From NCBI GenBank assembly GCA_964016875.1, contig OZ024728.1:11080272-11144271 (forward strand): a stretch of 64,000 nt of DNA, in the 5' to 3' direction. Source of the DNA: Fallopia convolvulus (taxonomy: Eukaryota > Streptophyta > Magnoliopsida > Caryophyllales > Polygonaceae). The stretch's first letter is position 1, and every line of letters starts with the position of its first letter. Positions 43,670-55,179 of this stretch are shown here, piece by piece. The notes beneath the pieces are model-generated. The model did no database searches, had not been told where the DNA came from, and saw only the letters and a program-made list of their open reading frames with translations. The position numbers were made by a program, and so were the translations under genes.

Positions 43670-44545
43670 TGGGATGTGCATCAAAACTTTTTTTGTGCGT
43701 CAAAATTGGTTGTAAGTGCATCAAAAAGCGTCAAATGGGCATCATTTAATGTCTTAGATGTGTGTTTGTGCATCAAAATTAGTTTTATGCGCGTCAACAC
43801 AACATATCCTATGTTCATCAAAATGAATCGAGTGTACATCAAAGCAACTAAATAGTTCATCTTGTTTGCGTGAGCATCAAAACTTGTTGAATTTGTATCA
43901 AAATTGAAATATCGTGCATCAAAAATGCCACCTTGGATATGTGTTTGTGTATCAAAACAACTTGTTTTGTGCATCAAAATACCATGAAAAGTGTGTTATA
44001 TATTTATCCATGTGCACCACAACTCGCCAAATGTGCATAAAAATAACAAAATTCCATCTTATTCACACATTGGCATCGAAACTAATTGTATGTGCATCAA
44101 AATTAAATAAACTAATGCAAAAACCTTATTCATGCACATAAATAAGGTTAAAAAATTAAAAAAAGTTTGAAATCGATGCACAAATAATTAGTTTTGATGA
44201 ATATAGAGTTGGTTTTTATGCACATCCAAAGAGAAATTGATGCACCAAAATTTGTATTATTATGTATATGCATTAAAACTAACTATATGTGCATCAAAAC
44301 AACAAAAAGTGCATGTTATTTTGTATGTACATCGAAAAGAACAGTATGCATATCAAAAACTAGTTAACAATAGGATTTATAAACATAACTAAAAGGTTAA
44401 AAATAAAAAAATATTTAAAAAATAAAAAACTTTGAAATTGAGCAAAATGTGCATAAATAATTCGATGTACAAACTATTAGTTTTGATACACATAGAATTA
44501 GTTTTGATGCACATCTAAGGTGAAACTAATGCACAAGATGCACAC
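43670..44545. repeat. Interspersed GTGCATCAAAA word array
   Basis: About twenty exact or one-to-two-mismatch copies of GTGCATCAAAA or CATCAAAA spaced 20-40 bp apart over 0.9 kb; from about 44190 some are inverted (TTTTGATGCACAT). No coding potential. The array could be subterminal repeats of a decayed transposon. Confidence 0.6.
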
Positions 44546-45805
44546 GTCCCCGAAAACAAATTTTTCAAAAAATACGCGAATAATTCGGGGAAGTATTTTT
44601 CCCTTCTTTAATGAAATTCTAATATAGGACATCGATTTTTTTGGAGAACGGACGAGATTCATTCTTATATAATTCGCAATATAATAATTATTCGCACGTG
44701 ACTCATTTCCTTATAATAATATGCGAACATGTGCATAAAATGTGTAAACATATTGCAAAATGTCAAACGTCATTTTTTTGGCAAAAAAAAGCAAAAAAAT
44801 TCAATTTTTTTATGTTTTTAACTTTTTTAAGCGATTTAATGTCTATAGAATGATATAATCGAGTATGAACTTACGACTATAAAACATGAAAAATTAATAC
44901 TAATATGTGAACACACTTATATTATATGTGGGCGTATTATAAATCTTTAAACTTTTATGATGATTATATGTGAACATGCATTTTAATAGTGTGAACATAT
45001 GCACAAAATGTCTAAACAACTAAACATAATGTAAAATCTCAAAAGTCATGATTTTGGCAAAAACAAGTGAATTTTTTTAACTTATTTTGAGAAAGCCTTG
45101 CCTTTTTCTCTGTCTTCAGTCTTCGTCTTCTGAACATGTGCATACAACATGTAAACACACTTATATTTTTAAAATTTTCAAGTCTTCATCTTTAGTCTTC
45201 TATAGTCTTGCCTTTGCTTCCTGATATTTCCATAAAAGGCAAGATATACTAGCCGACCAAGTGGGGAAAGAACGAAAGGGTGGGTTAGTCTAACGGGAGA
45301 CTAAGGAAATGGAAGAATGCAATTGGTTCTAATGGAAAAGACTAAGCATGTTTTGACATCAAAATTCGAACTAGAAACTGGTCGATGATCCAACACTATC
45401 GTTTCTAAAAGTATGAGATATTATGAAACTGATAAGGAACCATACTAATGTATATCAATGGGAACGAAATAGTATTTCACATGGAGAGGAAATAATATAC
45501 AATTCTTGAAGAGGATAGGACACCACGAAAATGTAGTTTTTAAAGAAAAGAGGATACTTTGATATATAATCCATGGTTGTTGTTCATTGGCTCCGATTTC
45601 TACTGATATATCCACTGGTAAGTTTGATGGGTATAACTTCACCTTACTTTCTAGCCGAATTTGAGTCTTGAATTCTTCAATTTTCACAGTTTTGCAGTAT
45701 TTGTGATTTCAAAATTGGTTCTTTTTAGTGTATGGGCGTATGGTTGATTTGCCTAATGGGATTGGACTGCTTCTCAGCAATAAGGAGAACAACTACACAA
45801 GAGGA
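44546..45805. other. AT-rich repeat-bearing spacer
   Basis: Duplicated segments occur at 44715-44830 and 44990-45085 (GAACATGTGCATAAAATGT, TCATTTTTTTGGCAAAAA). A block at 44815-44895 resembles 43100-43195 (TTAAGCGATTTAATG, TAGAATGATATAA, TCGAGTATGAA). No gene. Confidence 0.45.
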
Positions 45806-46407
45806 TGCAAAAAATAGAATTGCCATTGGAGTTTATTGAGAAATCATTTAACAACCAATACTCGAATTGGGTTCATGAGGCCTTAGAGGAATTGCCTGAA
45901 AATTTCACAATAACCAACCCTTGCATTTTTGCCACCCTATAGTTTTTGCAAGCCTTGGATTATTGAAAATATTTGAATACTCAAAATTATATAGAAGTGA
46001 TTGGTAAGAACAAGAGGATGTTTAAGGGACCCGAAAAGAACAAGAGAGAGCTTATGGAGATTAGGGAGGCGATTCGAAAAGAAAGAGCTACTGAAATTAG
46101 TATACTAAATTATCACAAGAATGATGCACCATTTAGGATTTTATTTCATATGAGGCATGTGTTTAGGGATGAGGATAGTAGGGTAACAAATTTTGTTGGT
46201 GTGCATGTTCCAATTACTAGGAAAGCAGTAGGATTGAGATGCGGTGGCGTTGGAAAGGATAGTATTGATTTATGCAGACTGGGATACGAGTCATGTGAGC
46301 TTCTACTTGGATCTTGTAGAAGGGAACTTTGTTGCTCAAAACTTACTTTGGATATAGGTCATGGATTGGAATGTGATTCGGTGTTGAATATGAGAAAAGG
46401 TACATGA
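45806..46407 (+). pseudogene. LOV/PAS-domain pseudogene (TWIN LOV 1-like)
   Basis: Reads EKSFNNQYSNWVHEALEELP, FTITNPC, then after stops VIGKNKRMFKGPEKNKREL, EIREAIRKERATEISILNY, APFRILFHMRHVFRDEDSRV and NFVGVHVPITRK. This is the PAS/LOV layout of plant PAS/LOV (TWIN LOV) blue-light proteins. Where photoactive LOV domains have GRNCRFLQ this copy has GKNKRMFKG, so there is no photo-adduct cysteine. Two stops around 45943-45966 and the missing second LOV domain show a decayed partial copy. Confidence 0.7.
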
Positions 46408-46679
46408 ATACTAATATGTTTATCACATGTTTATATATTGTAGTGTTTCATTTAGAATCAGAAGCATGTGACAAAACACAAATGTTGTGTCTCATAGTTT
46501 AGCACATTTTATGGTTTTTAACTTATCATGACAATGTTTGATCTTGGAATAGATCATTGATGTAGTATGTATAATAGCTGTAACTTTTTAATTAGTTTTT
46601 TCATTGTTTGTATTAGGACGTTTTGATACATTTAACAAATCCTCTTCTTGTGTATTTTTCTATTCTATACTTTGGGATT
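46408..46679. other. Short spacer, nothing seen
   Basis: AT-rich sequence between the LOV pseudogene and the inverted repeat. No supportable feature. Confidence 0.4.
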
Positions 46680-47189
46680 ATAAATTAGCCTTCCCTAATG
46701 TATGCACATTTTACATTTTGAATGTTGCTTATTCTTGTTATCTAATTATTATTCTTCTGTAATAATATGGAAACATGTCCACATGTCCTTGTGGAAATGA
46801 AGGCCTTGATAGTAAATGAGATTTTTCTGAAAGTCGGCGAGTGATTATCCAATCAGTGGTCTAGAGAGCTAGGCATTAACTTTTAATTTTTGAGATACAA
46901 CATAATACCTTGGAGTTTTAAATTTTGCATTATTCAACATTGAGACCCTCCTGTTATTTCCATAGCTAGTGTTGATAAGTGTTTGTACTCGGGTATTGTT
47001 ATCATATCATTGAATCAATACAGAAATCTCTTTCCTTTATCGCTCTCTTTCCCTTACTTTCTTTTTTCCTTCAACTCGTCTTTCTTCTGCTTCCCTAATA
47101 TTTCACCTTAATCTCTCTTGTCTTCATTAATCTCTTTATCTCCCTTCTCAAATCCTTCAAGAGATGAGATCATGAAGCTGATCAAGTCG

Positions 47190-48060
47190 AGCTAACGCCT
47201 CTAGCATTTTAGGCAGCCTTAGGATCAGGATTCAAACAGCCAAAAGCGATTGTAGCAACCTCCTTCGATGCCTTATGAGAGTACTCTCCTTGTAATGTGG
47301 TGTCCATGATTCTGAAAAACTTTCTTCTTCACTCTCAAGAAAGGTAGTGCCCAATTTACTAGAGATTATTCCGAATTAATTAGGAATTTTCTTGTCAAAT
47401 GTAGGTCCTCTAGTCAAAAACTCTAGTAGAACTACTCCGAAGTTGTACACATCACTCCTTTCTGATAGTCGGCATATGGATACGTACTCTGGCATGACGT
47501 AGCCTTGTGTACCCTTGGGTTGCGTTGAGATGTGAGTTAGATGGCCTGCCTTTGCTAACCCGAAATCTGAAAGCTTTAAATTGAAGTTCTGCATCAAAAA
47601 ATGTGCATTTAAAATACCAATAAAAGGTATATAAAAACCTAGAAATTACAAAACTAAGGATATCATGTCTAATAGAATGTTAGAAGGCTTAAAATCCAAA
47701 AATATGACATGAGCATCATGCAGGAAAGACAACCCTCTGGCCGCTCCTATGACCACTTTGATCATTGTTGCCCATGACAACGACTAAGCTCCTCCTATAT
47801 ATATATATAAAGTAAAAATAAATATATATATATATGGATTTCTTTAATACATAAATAAACAGACTTCAGAAGTTAATGTTTGTTCTCTTGAGATAACTAC
47901 AAGTGTAAACAGGACATGTTAACTCTTGAAAATCATATCATGACTTACTCTTGAATAAGTGATTCTCAAACCTTCCCCTTGGCATAAATTCATACACAAA
48001 TAATTTGTCATCCTCTTCAATGAAATAACCAAAAAGTTTGATGAGATTTGGATGTGAAGT
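47190..48060 (-). pseudogene. RLCK (PBL-type) kinase pseudogene, left arm
   Basis: Minus-strand kinase subdomains: LIKLFGYFIEEDDKLFVYEF (subdomains IV-V), SLSWATMIKVVIGAARGLSF, HVIFLDFKPSN in place of the canonical HRD motif (Arg replaced by Leu), LKLSDFGLAKAG (DFG intact), GTQGYVMPEYV and SDVYNFGVVLLEFLTRGP. This wording is typical of receptor-like cytoplasmic kinases of subfamily VII. The N-lobe ATP site is missing and the introns and frames are disturbed. Confidence 0.75.
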
Positions 48061-48249
48061 TGACATATATAGTTAACCTTCATGTGTATCAATCCAACTA
48101 TAAGCGAAACTCCAAAACAGTATAAGAAATTAATTATATGATTTTCAATTGCTTATATTGATTTGGAGCTTTCTATTATAGTTGGCTTACTGTAGACGGA
48201 AGTTAACTATATATGTCAACTTCACCATCCATATCCCTTCAAACTTTAA

Positions 48250-49080
48250 TGATCATTGCGTTGAAAGGGGTGACAAATTATTGGTATATGAATTTATGCC
48301 AAAAGGAAGCTTAGGGAATCACTTATTCAGGAGTAAGTCATGGTATGATTTTCAAGATTTAACACGTCCGATTTACATTTGTAGTTGTCTTAAGAAAATA
48401 ACCATTGAGTTTTGAAATCTGTTTATTTTGTGTATTAAGGAAATCCATATATAGTTATTTTTACTTTTTTATGTACAGGTGGAGCTGAGTCGTTGTCATG
48501 GGCAACAAGGATCAAAGTGGCCATAGGAGTGGCCAAAGGGTTGTCTTTCCTGCATGATGCTCATATCATATTTCGGAATTTTAAGCCTTCTAACATTCTA
48601 TTAGACATGGTATCCTTAGTTTTGTAATTTCTAGGTTTTTATATACCTTTTATTGGTATTTTAAATGCACATTTTGTGATGCAGAAATTCAATTTAAAGC
48701 TTTCGGATTTCGGGTTAGCAAAGGCAGGCCATCTAACTCACATTTCAACGCAACCCAAGGGTACACAAGGCTACGTCACGCCAGAGTACGTATCCACAGT
48801 CCAACTATCAAAAAGGAGTGATGTGTAAAACTTCGGAGTAGTTCTACTAGAGTTTTTGACTAGAGGACCTACATTTGACAAGAAAATGCCTAATTAATTC
48901 GGAACAATCTCTAGTAAATTGGGCACTACCTTTCTTGAGAGAGAAGAAAAAGTTGTTCAGAATCATGGACACCACATTACAAGGACGGTACTCTCATAAG
49001 GCATCGATGGAGGTTGCTACAGTCGCTTTTGGCTGTTTGAATCCTGATCCTGAGGCTGCCTAAAATGCTAGAGGCGTTAG
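48250..49080 (+). pseudogene. RLCK (PBL-type) kinase pseudogene, right arm
   Basis: Plus-strand copy: DKLLVYEFMPKGSLGNHLF, then (after an intron-like gap) SLSWATRIKVAIGVAKGLSF, IIFRNFKPSNILLD where the catalytic Asp of the HRD motif is Asn, LKLSDFGLAKAG, GTQGYVTPEYVST, and SDV followed by a stop where Tyr is expected (48826). It continues to ATVAFGCLNPDPEAA. The two arms carry different lesions. Confidence 0.75.
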
Positions 49081-49600
49081 CTCGACTTGATCAGCTTCAT
49101 GATCTCATCTCTTGAAGGATTTGAGAAGGGAGATAAAGAGATTCATGAAGAAAAGAGAGATTAAGGTGAAAGATTAGGGAAGAAGAAGAAAGAAGAGTTG
49201 AAGGAAAGAAGAAAGTAAGGGAAAGAGAGAGATAAAGGAAAGAGATTTTTGTATTGATTCAATGATAACAATGCCCGGGCAAAAATAATTCTCAACACTA
49301 ACTATGGAAATAATAGGAGGGCTCAATTTTAAATAATGCAAAATTTATCCCTTCGAAAACTCCAAGGTATTATGTTGTATCTCACTCAAAATTAAAAGTT
49401 AATGCCTAGCTCTCTAGACCATAGATTCGATAATCACTACACTACTTTCAAAAAACTCTCATTTACTAGCAAGGGCTTCATTTCCACAAGGACATGTTGC
49501 CACATTATTACAGAATAAAAATAATAAGATAACAAGAACAAGTAACATTCAAAATGTAAAATAGGTATACAAGGTAAGGCATATGATAAATGAATTGTTT

Positions 49601-50643
49601 ATGGCAATCCTCAATCAGCATTTACTAGCACAACCAAAAAAATTCAAGAACCATTTTAACAATAAGATTCTGAGGGTTCAAAATGGGTGAATTGTCAAAC
49701 AGAAGCTTTAAAATTCATCAAAATTGTAAAAAATGATTAAAAAAAATTAGAAGCTTCAAAATGGGTAAATGAAAGACATTTGTATGCGGCAGAAAAATCC
49801 CGCAAACCCAAAAAATACCCCTTTTTCGATAGATACCAAACAAAAACTAAGGCAATTATTGGTTAATCGGGAAATTAAGAGTGAATTATGTAGTAGAATT
49901 AGAAGTGCGATGAGAATAGTTGGAGGAATTCGCACGAGCTGGAGAACGTAGGCATCTGGATCAAAGAGAAAGAGAGAGTATTGTAGTTGTAGCTGGTGGA
50001 AGTTAATTATAGAAAGAAGAAAGTACGAAAATGAAAAGAAATTATAAATAAAGTACGTAGATGGACTTTAGGGAAATACTTACAGTTATAGAAGATGGGC
50101 TCAAGAGCATATCTCAAGGGGTTGCAGTAGTTGGGGGAGCCAAGATTGTCCAGAATGGGGCGGACATCGCACAACGAAACTCGGATAAGTCAAGCTAGTT
50201 GGACATATTAAGATATATATATATATAGTATAAAGTATATCAATTATATAAAGTACACAAAAATAAATTCAAGATAGGTTAACATAAAAAAATACAAAAA
50301 TAATCTATTTATAACTAATAACCTATCAATTTTAACACATAACAAATTATCAAAGTTTAATAAATAAAAAGCATCAAATTTGTATATCAAAAAAAAAAAT
50401 CCCTCTGACCAAAAAAAAAAAAAAAAATCCCTAAAAACATTCTACAATTAGAAATTATTCAACATCATTAACATTCACAAATCACAAAAATGCAAATTTG
50501 AAAAGAAACTAAGATTAATAAATTAATTAGCTAAAAAAAGCCATTAAAAATTAAACAAACTAGTTAATTGGAAAATGGAATTGAAATGGTTAACTTTGAT
50601 TATGCTCCATAGATGCAGTCCGCCGCTGCCCCCGGAGCCCTGT
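49601..50643. other. Spacer left of the SIRE element
   Basis: AT-rich, with poly-A runs around 50380-50430. A GC-rich patch at 50620-50640 continues at 62220 beyond the SIRE element. No gene can be supported. Confidence 0.4.
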
Positions 50644-51527
50644 TGTTGGAACAATGGTTGTTCCATAGTTCTCTCTTAGTTTTCATGATAACAAACTTAG
50701 TTAATATAACTTGATTCTACATGTAAGTGTTTCAGGAAAACAGGTACATAATCACGAGTGACGGAATATTGTGAGGAACGATGGAGGGAACGAGTGACAG
50801 ATTTAGGAAGCGTGTCTCAGAAGGAACGCGACTTTCTATAAATGGCAAGTTACCATATCTTCTGCGAGCAATCTTCTACGAAGTTTTACAGCTATAGGCA
50901 GTTGCTTAAGGAGATAAAAGAGAAGATAAGATCAATCTTCACACGATCTTATCAAAGGAAATCCGAGATCATTCGGTTTTGGCAAGAATCGGCATGGTTG
51001 AGGATCCGAAATCCTAAACAATCTTTTTCCTTATTGTGTGGGATTTGTTAAGTGGAATATCAACGTAATTAGGCAAGAATTACGTGTGAGATCAGACTTA
51101 ACTTATCTTATAAATAGCTAGGTTTAGCTAGGGTTAAGGTGTGGTTGAAGACGACGAACTTGAAGAGAGAGCTTTTCAAGTGTATGAGTGTGTGGCTTTT
51201 TCGGGTGTAGAAGCCACAAGTAAGTCAGTAGTTTACTTTGTCTTAGGTTTATGCTTAGGGTTGTAGAAGTCTAGTTGGTTGAACTTTGGTCGGTGCCTTA
51301 GTTACCAGGGAACTTGACTTGCCTTGTAATCGTTGAAACTTAATAAAAGTATTCTATTGAAAATCCGTTGAGAAGGAGTCTCAGAGGTAGAGGTTTTTTC
51401 TTTTTACGTTTTGGTTGGTCGGACAGAAAGTTTTCCTCTCTAAATTCTGTGTTCTTACTGTTTATTTCCGCTGCTCAGGGAACATTACTAGTTCCCTGAT
51501 TTGTTACTAACGCGTCACCGTCCAACA
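50644..51527 (+). mobile_element. SIRE element 5' LTR
   Basis: 884 bp, TGTTGGAACA...CGTCCAACA. Contains TTATAAATAGCTAG (a TATA box candidate, 51109) and a 69-aa open frame at 50842-51051 that recurs in the other two family LTRs. Confidence 0.93.
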
Positions 51528-51529
51528 AT

Positions 51530-51543
51530 TGGTATCAGAGCAG
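51530..51543 (+). other. Primer binding site (tRNA-iMet)
   Basis: TGGTATCAGAGCAG, two bases after the LTR. Standard copia primer. Confidence 0.93.
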
Positions 51544-51580
51544 GTTTGCTCTAGATCGAGTGTTAGTGTAGGAATACAGA

Positions 51581-53293
51581 ATGACTTCAAACAACACTCA
51601 CAACGTCGGGATTGGAAACAACAAGCCTCCACTTCTTGTTCCTGGAGAGTACGACCACTGGAGAATCCTTTTTGCCACTTTGCTCAAAAGCAATGACTAC
51701 CAAGTATGGTCAGTCATTGAGGATGGAGACTATGTCATTCCTGAAGCCAAGAAGGACAAAAAATCCGAATGGGGACCAACTGAGTGGTCAGGAATGGAGA
51801 AGAACTACAAGGCACAAATGTTGCTGAATAATGCCCTGGGTGCTGAAGATCTGCTAAGAGTGGTGAACTACAAAACCGCAAAAGACGGTTGGGCGGCCAT
51901 TGAGCAGATGCACATTGGAAGTACGGATCTGAAGGAAAGCCATCAAAAAGAGGCCAAAAGAGAATTCTACAACTTCAAGATGGAGGATGGAGAAACCATA
52001 GCAACATACCAATCTAGGTTTGAGGCTTTGGTTAATCGCATCAATCATCTAGGTATGAAGAAAACCATCACACATTCAGAGAAGGTTTCTGCTATTGTTG
52101 ATTGTCTTGGTCCTAAGTATGTTGTTACCAGAGGCTTGCTAAGAGAAAATCCAATCACGAAGACTTCTGCTATTGTTGATTGTCTTGGTCCTAAGTATGT
52201 TGTTACCAGAGGCTTGCTAAGAGAAAATCCAATCACGAAGACTTGCACTCTTCATGAAATCTTTGGAAAGCTGACGGACTATGAGCGATATGAAAAAGTC
52301 AAAAGTATCATCTCAAGTTCTGACAAGGGTATTGCTCTCAAAGTAGAAAAAGCCATTGAAAATATCACTGCAGGGAGAGGGGTGTATACTACAGAGGAGG
52401 ACTCTGATGTGGCGCTCATAACAAAAACAATGAGGGCTTTTTACAAGAAAGGCAAAAAGCAAGGAGCATGGAAGGAACAAGAGAAGATCAACTCAGAGAA
52501 AAAGGATATCAAGGACGTTACCTGCTACAACTGTCAAGAAAAGGGTCACTATGCAAAGAGTTGTCCCAAAGGTAACGAGTCTGGGAACGAGAAGAAGAAG
52601 GCCTACATCGCTGCATGGGACCTTGACTCAGATGATGAATCTGAATCGAAAGTCTATGCCATGACTCTGAAGACCAAAGATGCTGACCCAGAGGTAACTG
52701 TTGAACAATTCCTTGATAGTTTGAAAAATGCTAAACAGACTGATCTCCTTATACTTATTAAAAGGCTTTTTGAAGATAACCTAAAGATGCAAGAAGAAAT
52801 AGAAGTTTCTGATGAGAAATGTCTTAATCTTGAAGAAAAATTATCAGAAACTACTGTTACTAGTGTTGTTCCTTGCTCAGAGTGCAAAGTGTTAAAAGAA
52901 GATATTAAGATTCTCACTGAAACCAATAACGAGCTTAGATTGGATGTGCTTGTCTTTAAACTCAAAAAGGAGGAATTAGAGAACGAGCTTTATAAACGAA
53001 CTCAAATTGTGTTTAATCCGGCTAGGTGTGGTATTGGTTATGGAAAAGATAAATCTGAATATCCTCCCGATGATCTTAGCTTTGAAGAGAAAATGGAAAG
53101 AAAAGCTAGGGAACTTCAATATGCTAGAGATAAAGTCACTCATCTAGAGGGTAGAGTTAAGATTCTTGAGAGTAATTTAAGTGAAAACTCTGAATGGTAT
53201 TCTGCAAAAATGGCTCATAAGATATACCTAAAACAGTCTCAAGGGAACCAGCACAGAGTTCCTTCCAAGGAACTGTTGGGAGGGTATTCTTGA
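51581..53293 (+). pseudogene. SIRE gag, C-terminally cut by a solo LTR
   Basis: 570 codons from ATG at 51581. N-terminal gag fold (GEYDHWRILFATLLKSNDYQ, YNFKMEDGETIATYQSRFEA), zinc knuckle CYNCQEKGHYAKSC (Cys315-Cys328), then a Glu/Lys-rich coiled coil (residues 380-550). Residues 170-195 and 196-221 are an exact 26-residue tandem duplication (78 bp, 52088-52165 and 52166-52243) covering SAIVDCLGPKYVVTRGLLRE. The frame runs into the inserted LTR near 53285. A second zinc knuckle of the same gag lies beyond, at about 54800. Confidence 0.88.
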
Positions 53294-54785
53294 CAACAAA
53301 TAAATTTATAAGTCAAGACCCCGCTGTGTATAGCGAAGTCAGGATCGTTCCACGAGAAGCAAGGTTGTTTGTTTATCGACTACTAAGAATCAAACAAAGC
53401 AAGCAAAACACACACAAGCAGCCTCGTTAACGACGTTGTCAGGGTCGTTAACGAACCACCGTAAACAAAAAGACCAAAACTAACGATCTAAACAGTTCGG
53501 TACCGAGCCTACAAACTCAGCAACGAATATCACTTCAAAAGAATTCAAATAAAACAAAGATCTAGGATAAGGGACACCACAACATAGTCATGCATATAAA
53601 CTCGTAAGAAGATAAGATCATGCCTTTAAACAGATAAATTCATCAACTTTCGTCGACTATCGAGTAAATTAACCTATTTTCATAAACCAATCCACTCAAT
53701 TGCTTGTTTTGGATCTGAAGCTTGAAACTTTCGTATTCAAACAATATCAACCTTCAAGTCTATAACTTTCTCTCTCAATCAAGTTAAAAAACTCAAATCA
53801 CCTTGACTTTCATCTAGGTCTAAGCACAACAAACAATCTCAAAATAGATAAAAGGCAATCAACACACATTCTTACTCCTCAAACATGCATAACTATGCCG
53901 GGTTTAACCCCGACCCTAGAAAAGAAGACTACTCACTACTCATAACTAGGAAACAAATAAATTCAACAAAAGAAATCATTGAAAACAAAACACTACTCAA
54001 ATTAATTAGAAATATCGTCTTACAGAAATTTAGAAGAAACCGAAAAGAATACAAACACCGAACCAAAATCACGATCAACGACCTCGGTAGCTCTCGTCCA
54101 CCGAGCTTCAATCTCGACTCCGATCCACTCTCTCTCTTCTCGGCTCTTCCTCTTCTCTTCAATCGATCTCTCCCCCTCTTTTCTAGGCTAATAAGAGGGC
54201 TATTTATACTAATAAGGCTAAATGATAAAAAACTTTCCTAAAAAGATAGAATTAAAATCCTAAAAGATAGAAATAAAATCTAGAAAGATAACAAGACCTA
54301 AAATACCTAGTATAATAACCCTAAAATCATAAAAAGATACTCTACCCATACGGAAATAAATTCCCGCACAAGATCGGTGAGTTACAGAATCAAACTCTCG
54401 AAATCTTCATCTCGTGGCCTCGTTAACGACCCCTTACAGACTCGTTAACGAGCCTGGGTTTGGCTTTCTTCCACACTTTATCTCCAGAAACTTAGGCTTC
54501 GACTTCTTCGTCTTGCATTCTTCCGTCTTTCATCATAGCACTCCAAATTCAACTCCAAATAGCATCTTTTCCTCGCTAAAACCTACAAAAAGACACAAAA
54601 CAGAGTAGCTTCCATACTTTTCACAAAATATGCAAAACTATCCAAAAACATACAAAACTAATCCTAAGACTACTAAAACTAAGCCTAACAAACCAAGAAA
54701 ACATACTAAAAACTATACTAAAAATACGAACATCAGGAACGTGCGAAGGAACGTACCCTCTAGAAACCACATCCTAAACGCTATC
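53288..54785 (-). mobile_element. Solo Athila/Tat-type LTR in the SIRE gag
   Basis: The insert interrupts gag; in plus-strand terms it starts near TGACAACAAAT. On the minus strand it ends with a CGTGGAACGATCCTGACTTC context and TTGTTGTCA, like Athila-type LTR ends. It carries four TCGTTAACGA-type palindromes: near 53427, 53451, 54421 and 54448. The right boundary and target duplication could not be fixed, so coordinates are approximate. Confidence 0.6.
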
Positions 54786-54794
54786 TTGGCGAAT

Positions 54795-55160
54795 ACTATA
54801 GGGTGTGCTATCACTGTGGTGGAGGAGGTCATATTCAAAGAGACTGTAAGGTTAGATTAGAAGAGTCCAACAAAAGGGCTCAAAACCAGAATATAGGGAA
54901 CAACAAGAAACAGTGGTCTGGTAAGAAAAATCAAGGATATGACAAATCTCATCAGAATAAAAAGAAACCAGCTCCACAACCACAAAAGAAGTAAAATTCT
55001 AAAGCTGACAAAGGGAAAAACCATGTTGATCCCTCAAATATTGCTTCGAGCTCCAAAAGCCCACAGAAAGCTACCTTAGTACAATCTCAAATTTATCATT
55101 TTGTGAGCTATGCTAACCGACCCGGGAAGGCTAAGCAGGCCTGGGTCGTTAAAACGTGAT
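54795..55160 (+). pseudogene. SIRE gag C-terminus with second zinc knuckle
   Basis: CYHCGGGGHIQRDC followed by a basic Asn/Gln/Lys-rich stretch, a stop (54992-54994), and the usual linker SYANRPGKAKQAWVV toward protease. It is the continuation of the gag interrupted at about 53288 and is out of frame with pol. Confidence 0.8.
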
Positions 55161-55179
55161 TTCTTTCTTGCAGGTTTAA

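Larger units (their letters stand above)
46680..49600. repeat. 2.9-kb inverted repeat built from a kinase gene
   Basis: The left arm (about 46680-48140) is the diverged reverse complement of the right arm (about 48145-49600). Examples: GAGATGAGATCATGAAGCTG at 47163 against its complement near 49090-49110, and GAAGTTGACATATATAGTTA near 48056 against its complement near 48210. The centre (48108-48172) is itself a near-perfect hairpin CTCCAAA...TTTGGAG. Arms differ by substitutions and small indels. A transcript across it would fold into long double-stranded RNA. Confidence 0.85.

Noticed and set aside
43670..44545. CRISPR-like spaced repeats
   Set aside because: Spacing and repeat sequence are irregular, orientation flips, and the genome is a plant's.
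50600..50643. Signal-peptide-like frame across the SIRE insertion site (GC-rich flanks 50620-50640 joined to 62220-62270)
   Set aside because: The joined frame is short and stops soon; GC richness alone explains the Ala/Leu content.
53288..54785. AGGGT as the target duplication for the LTR in the SIRE gag
   Set aside because: The implied element would lack TG...CA ends and would put the two gag halves out of frame.
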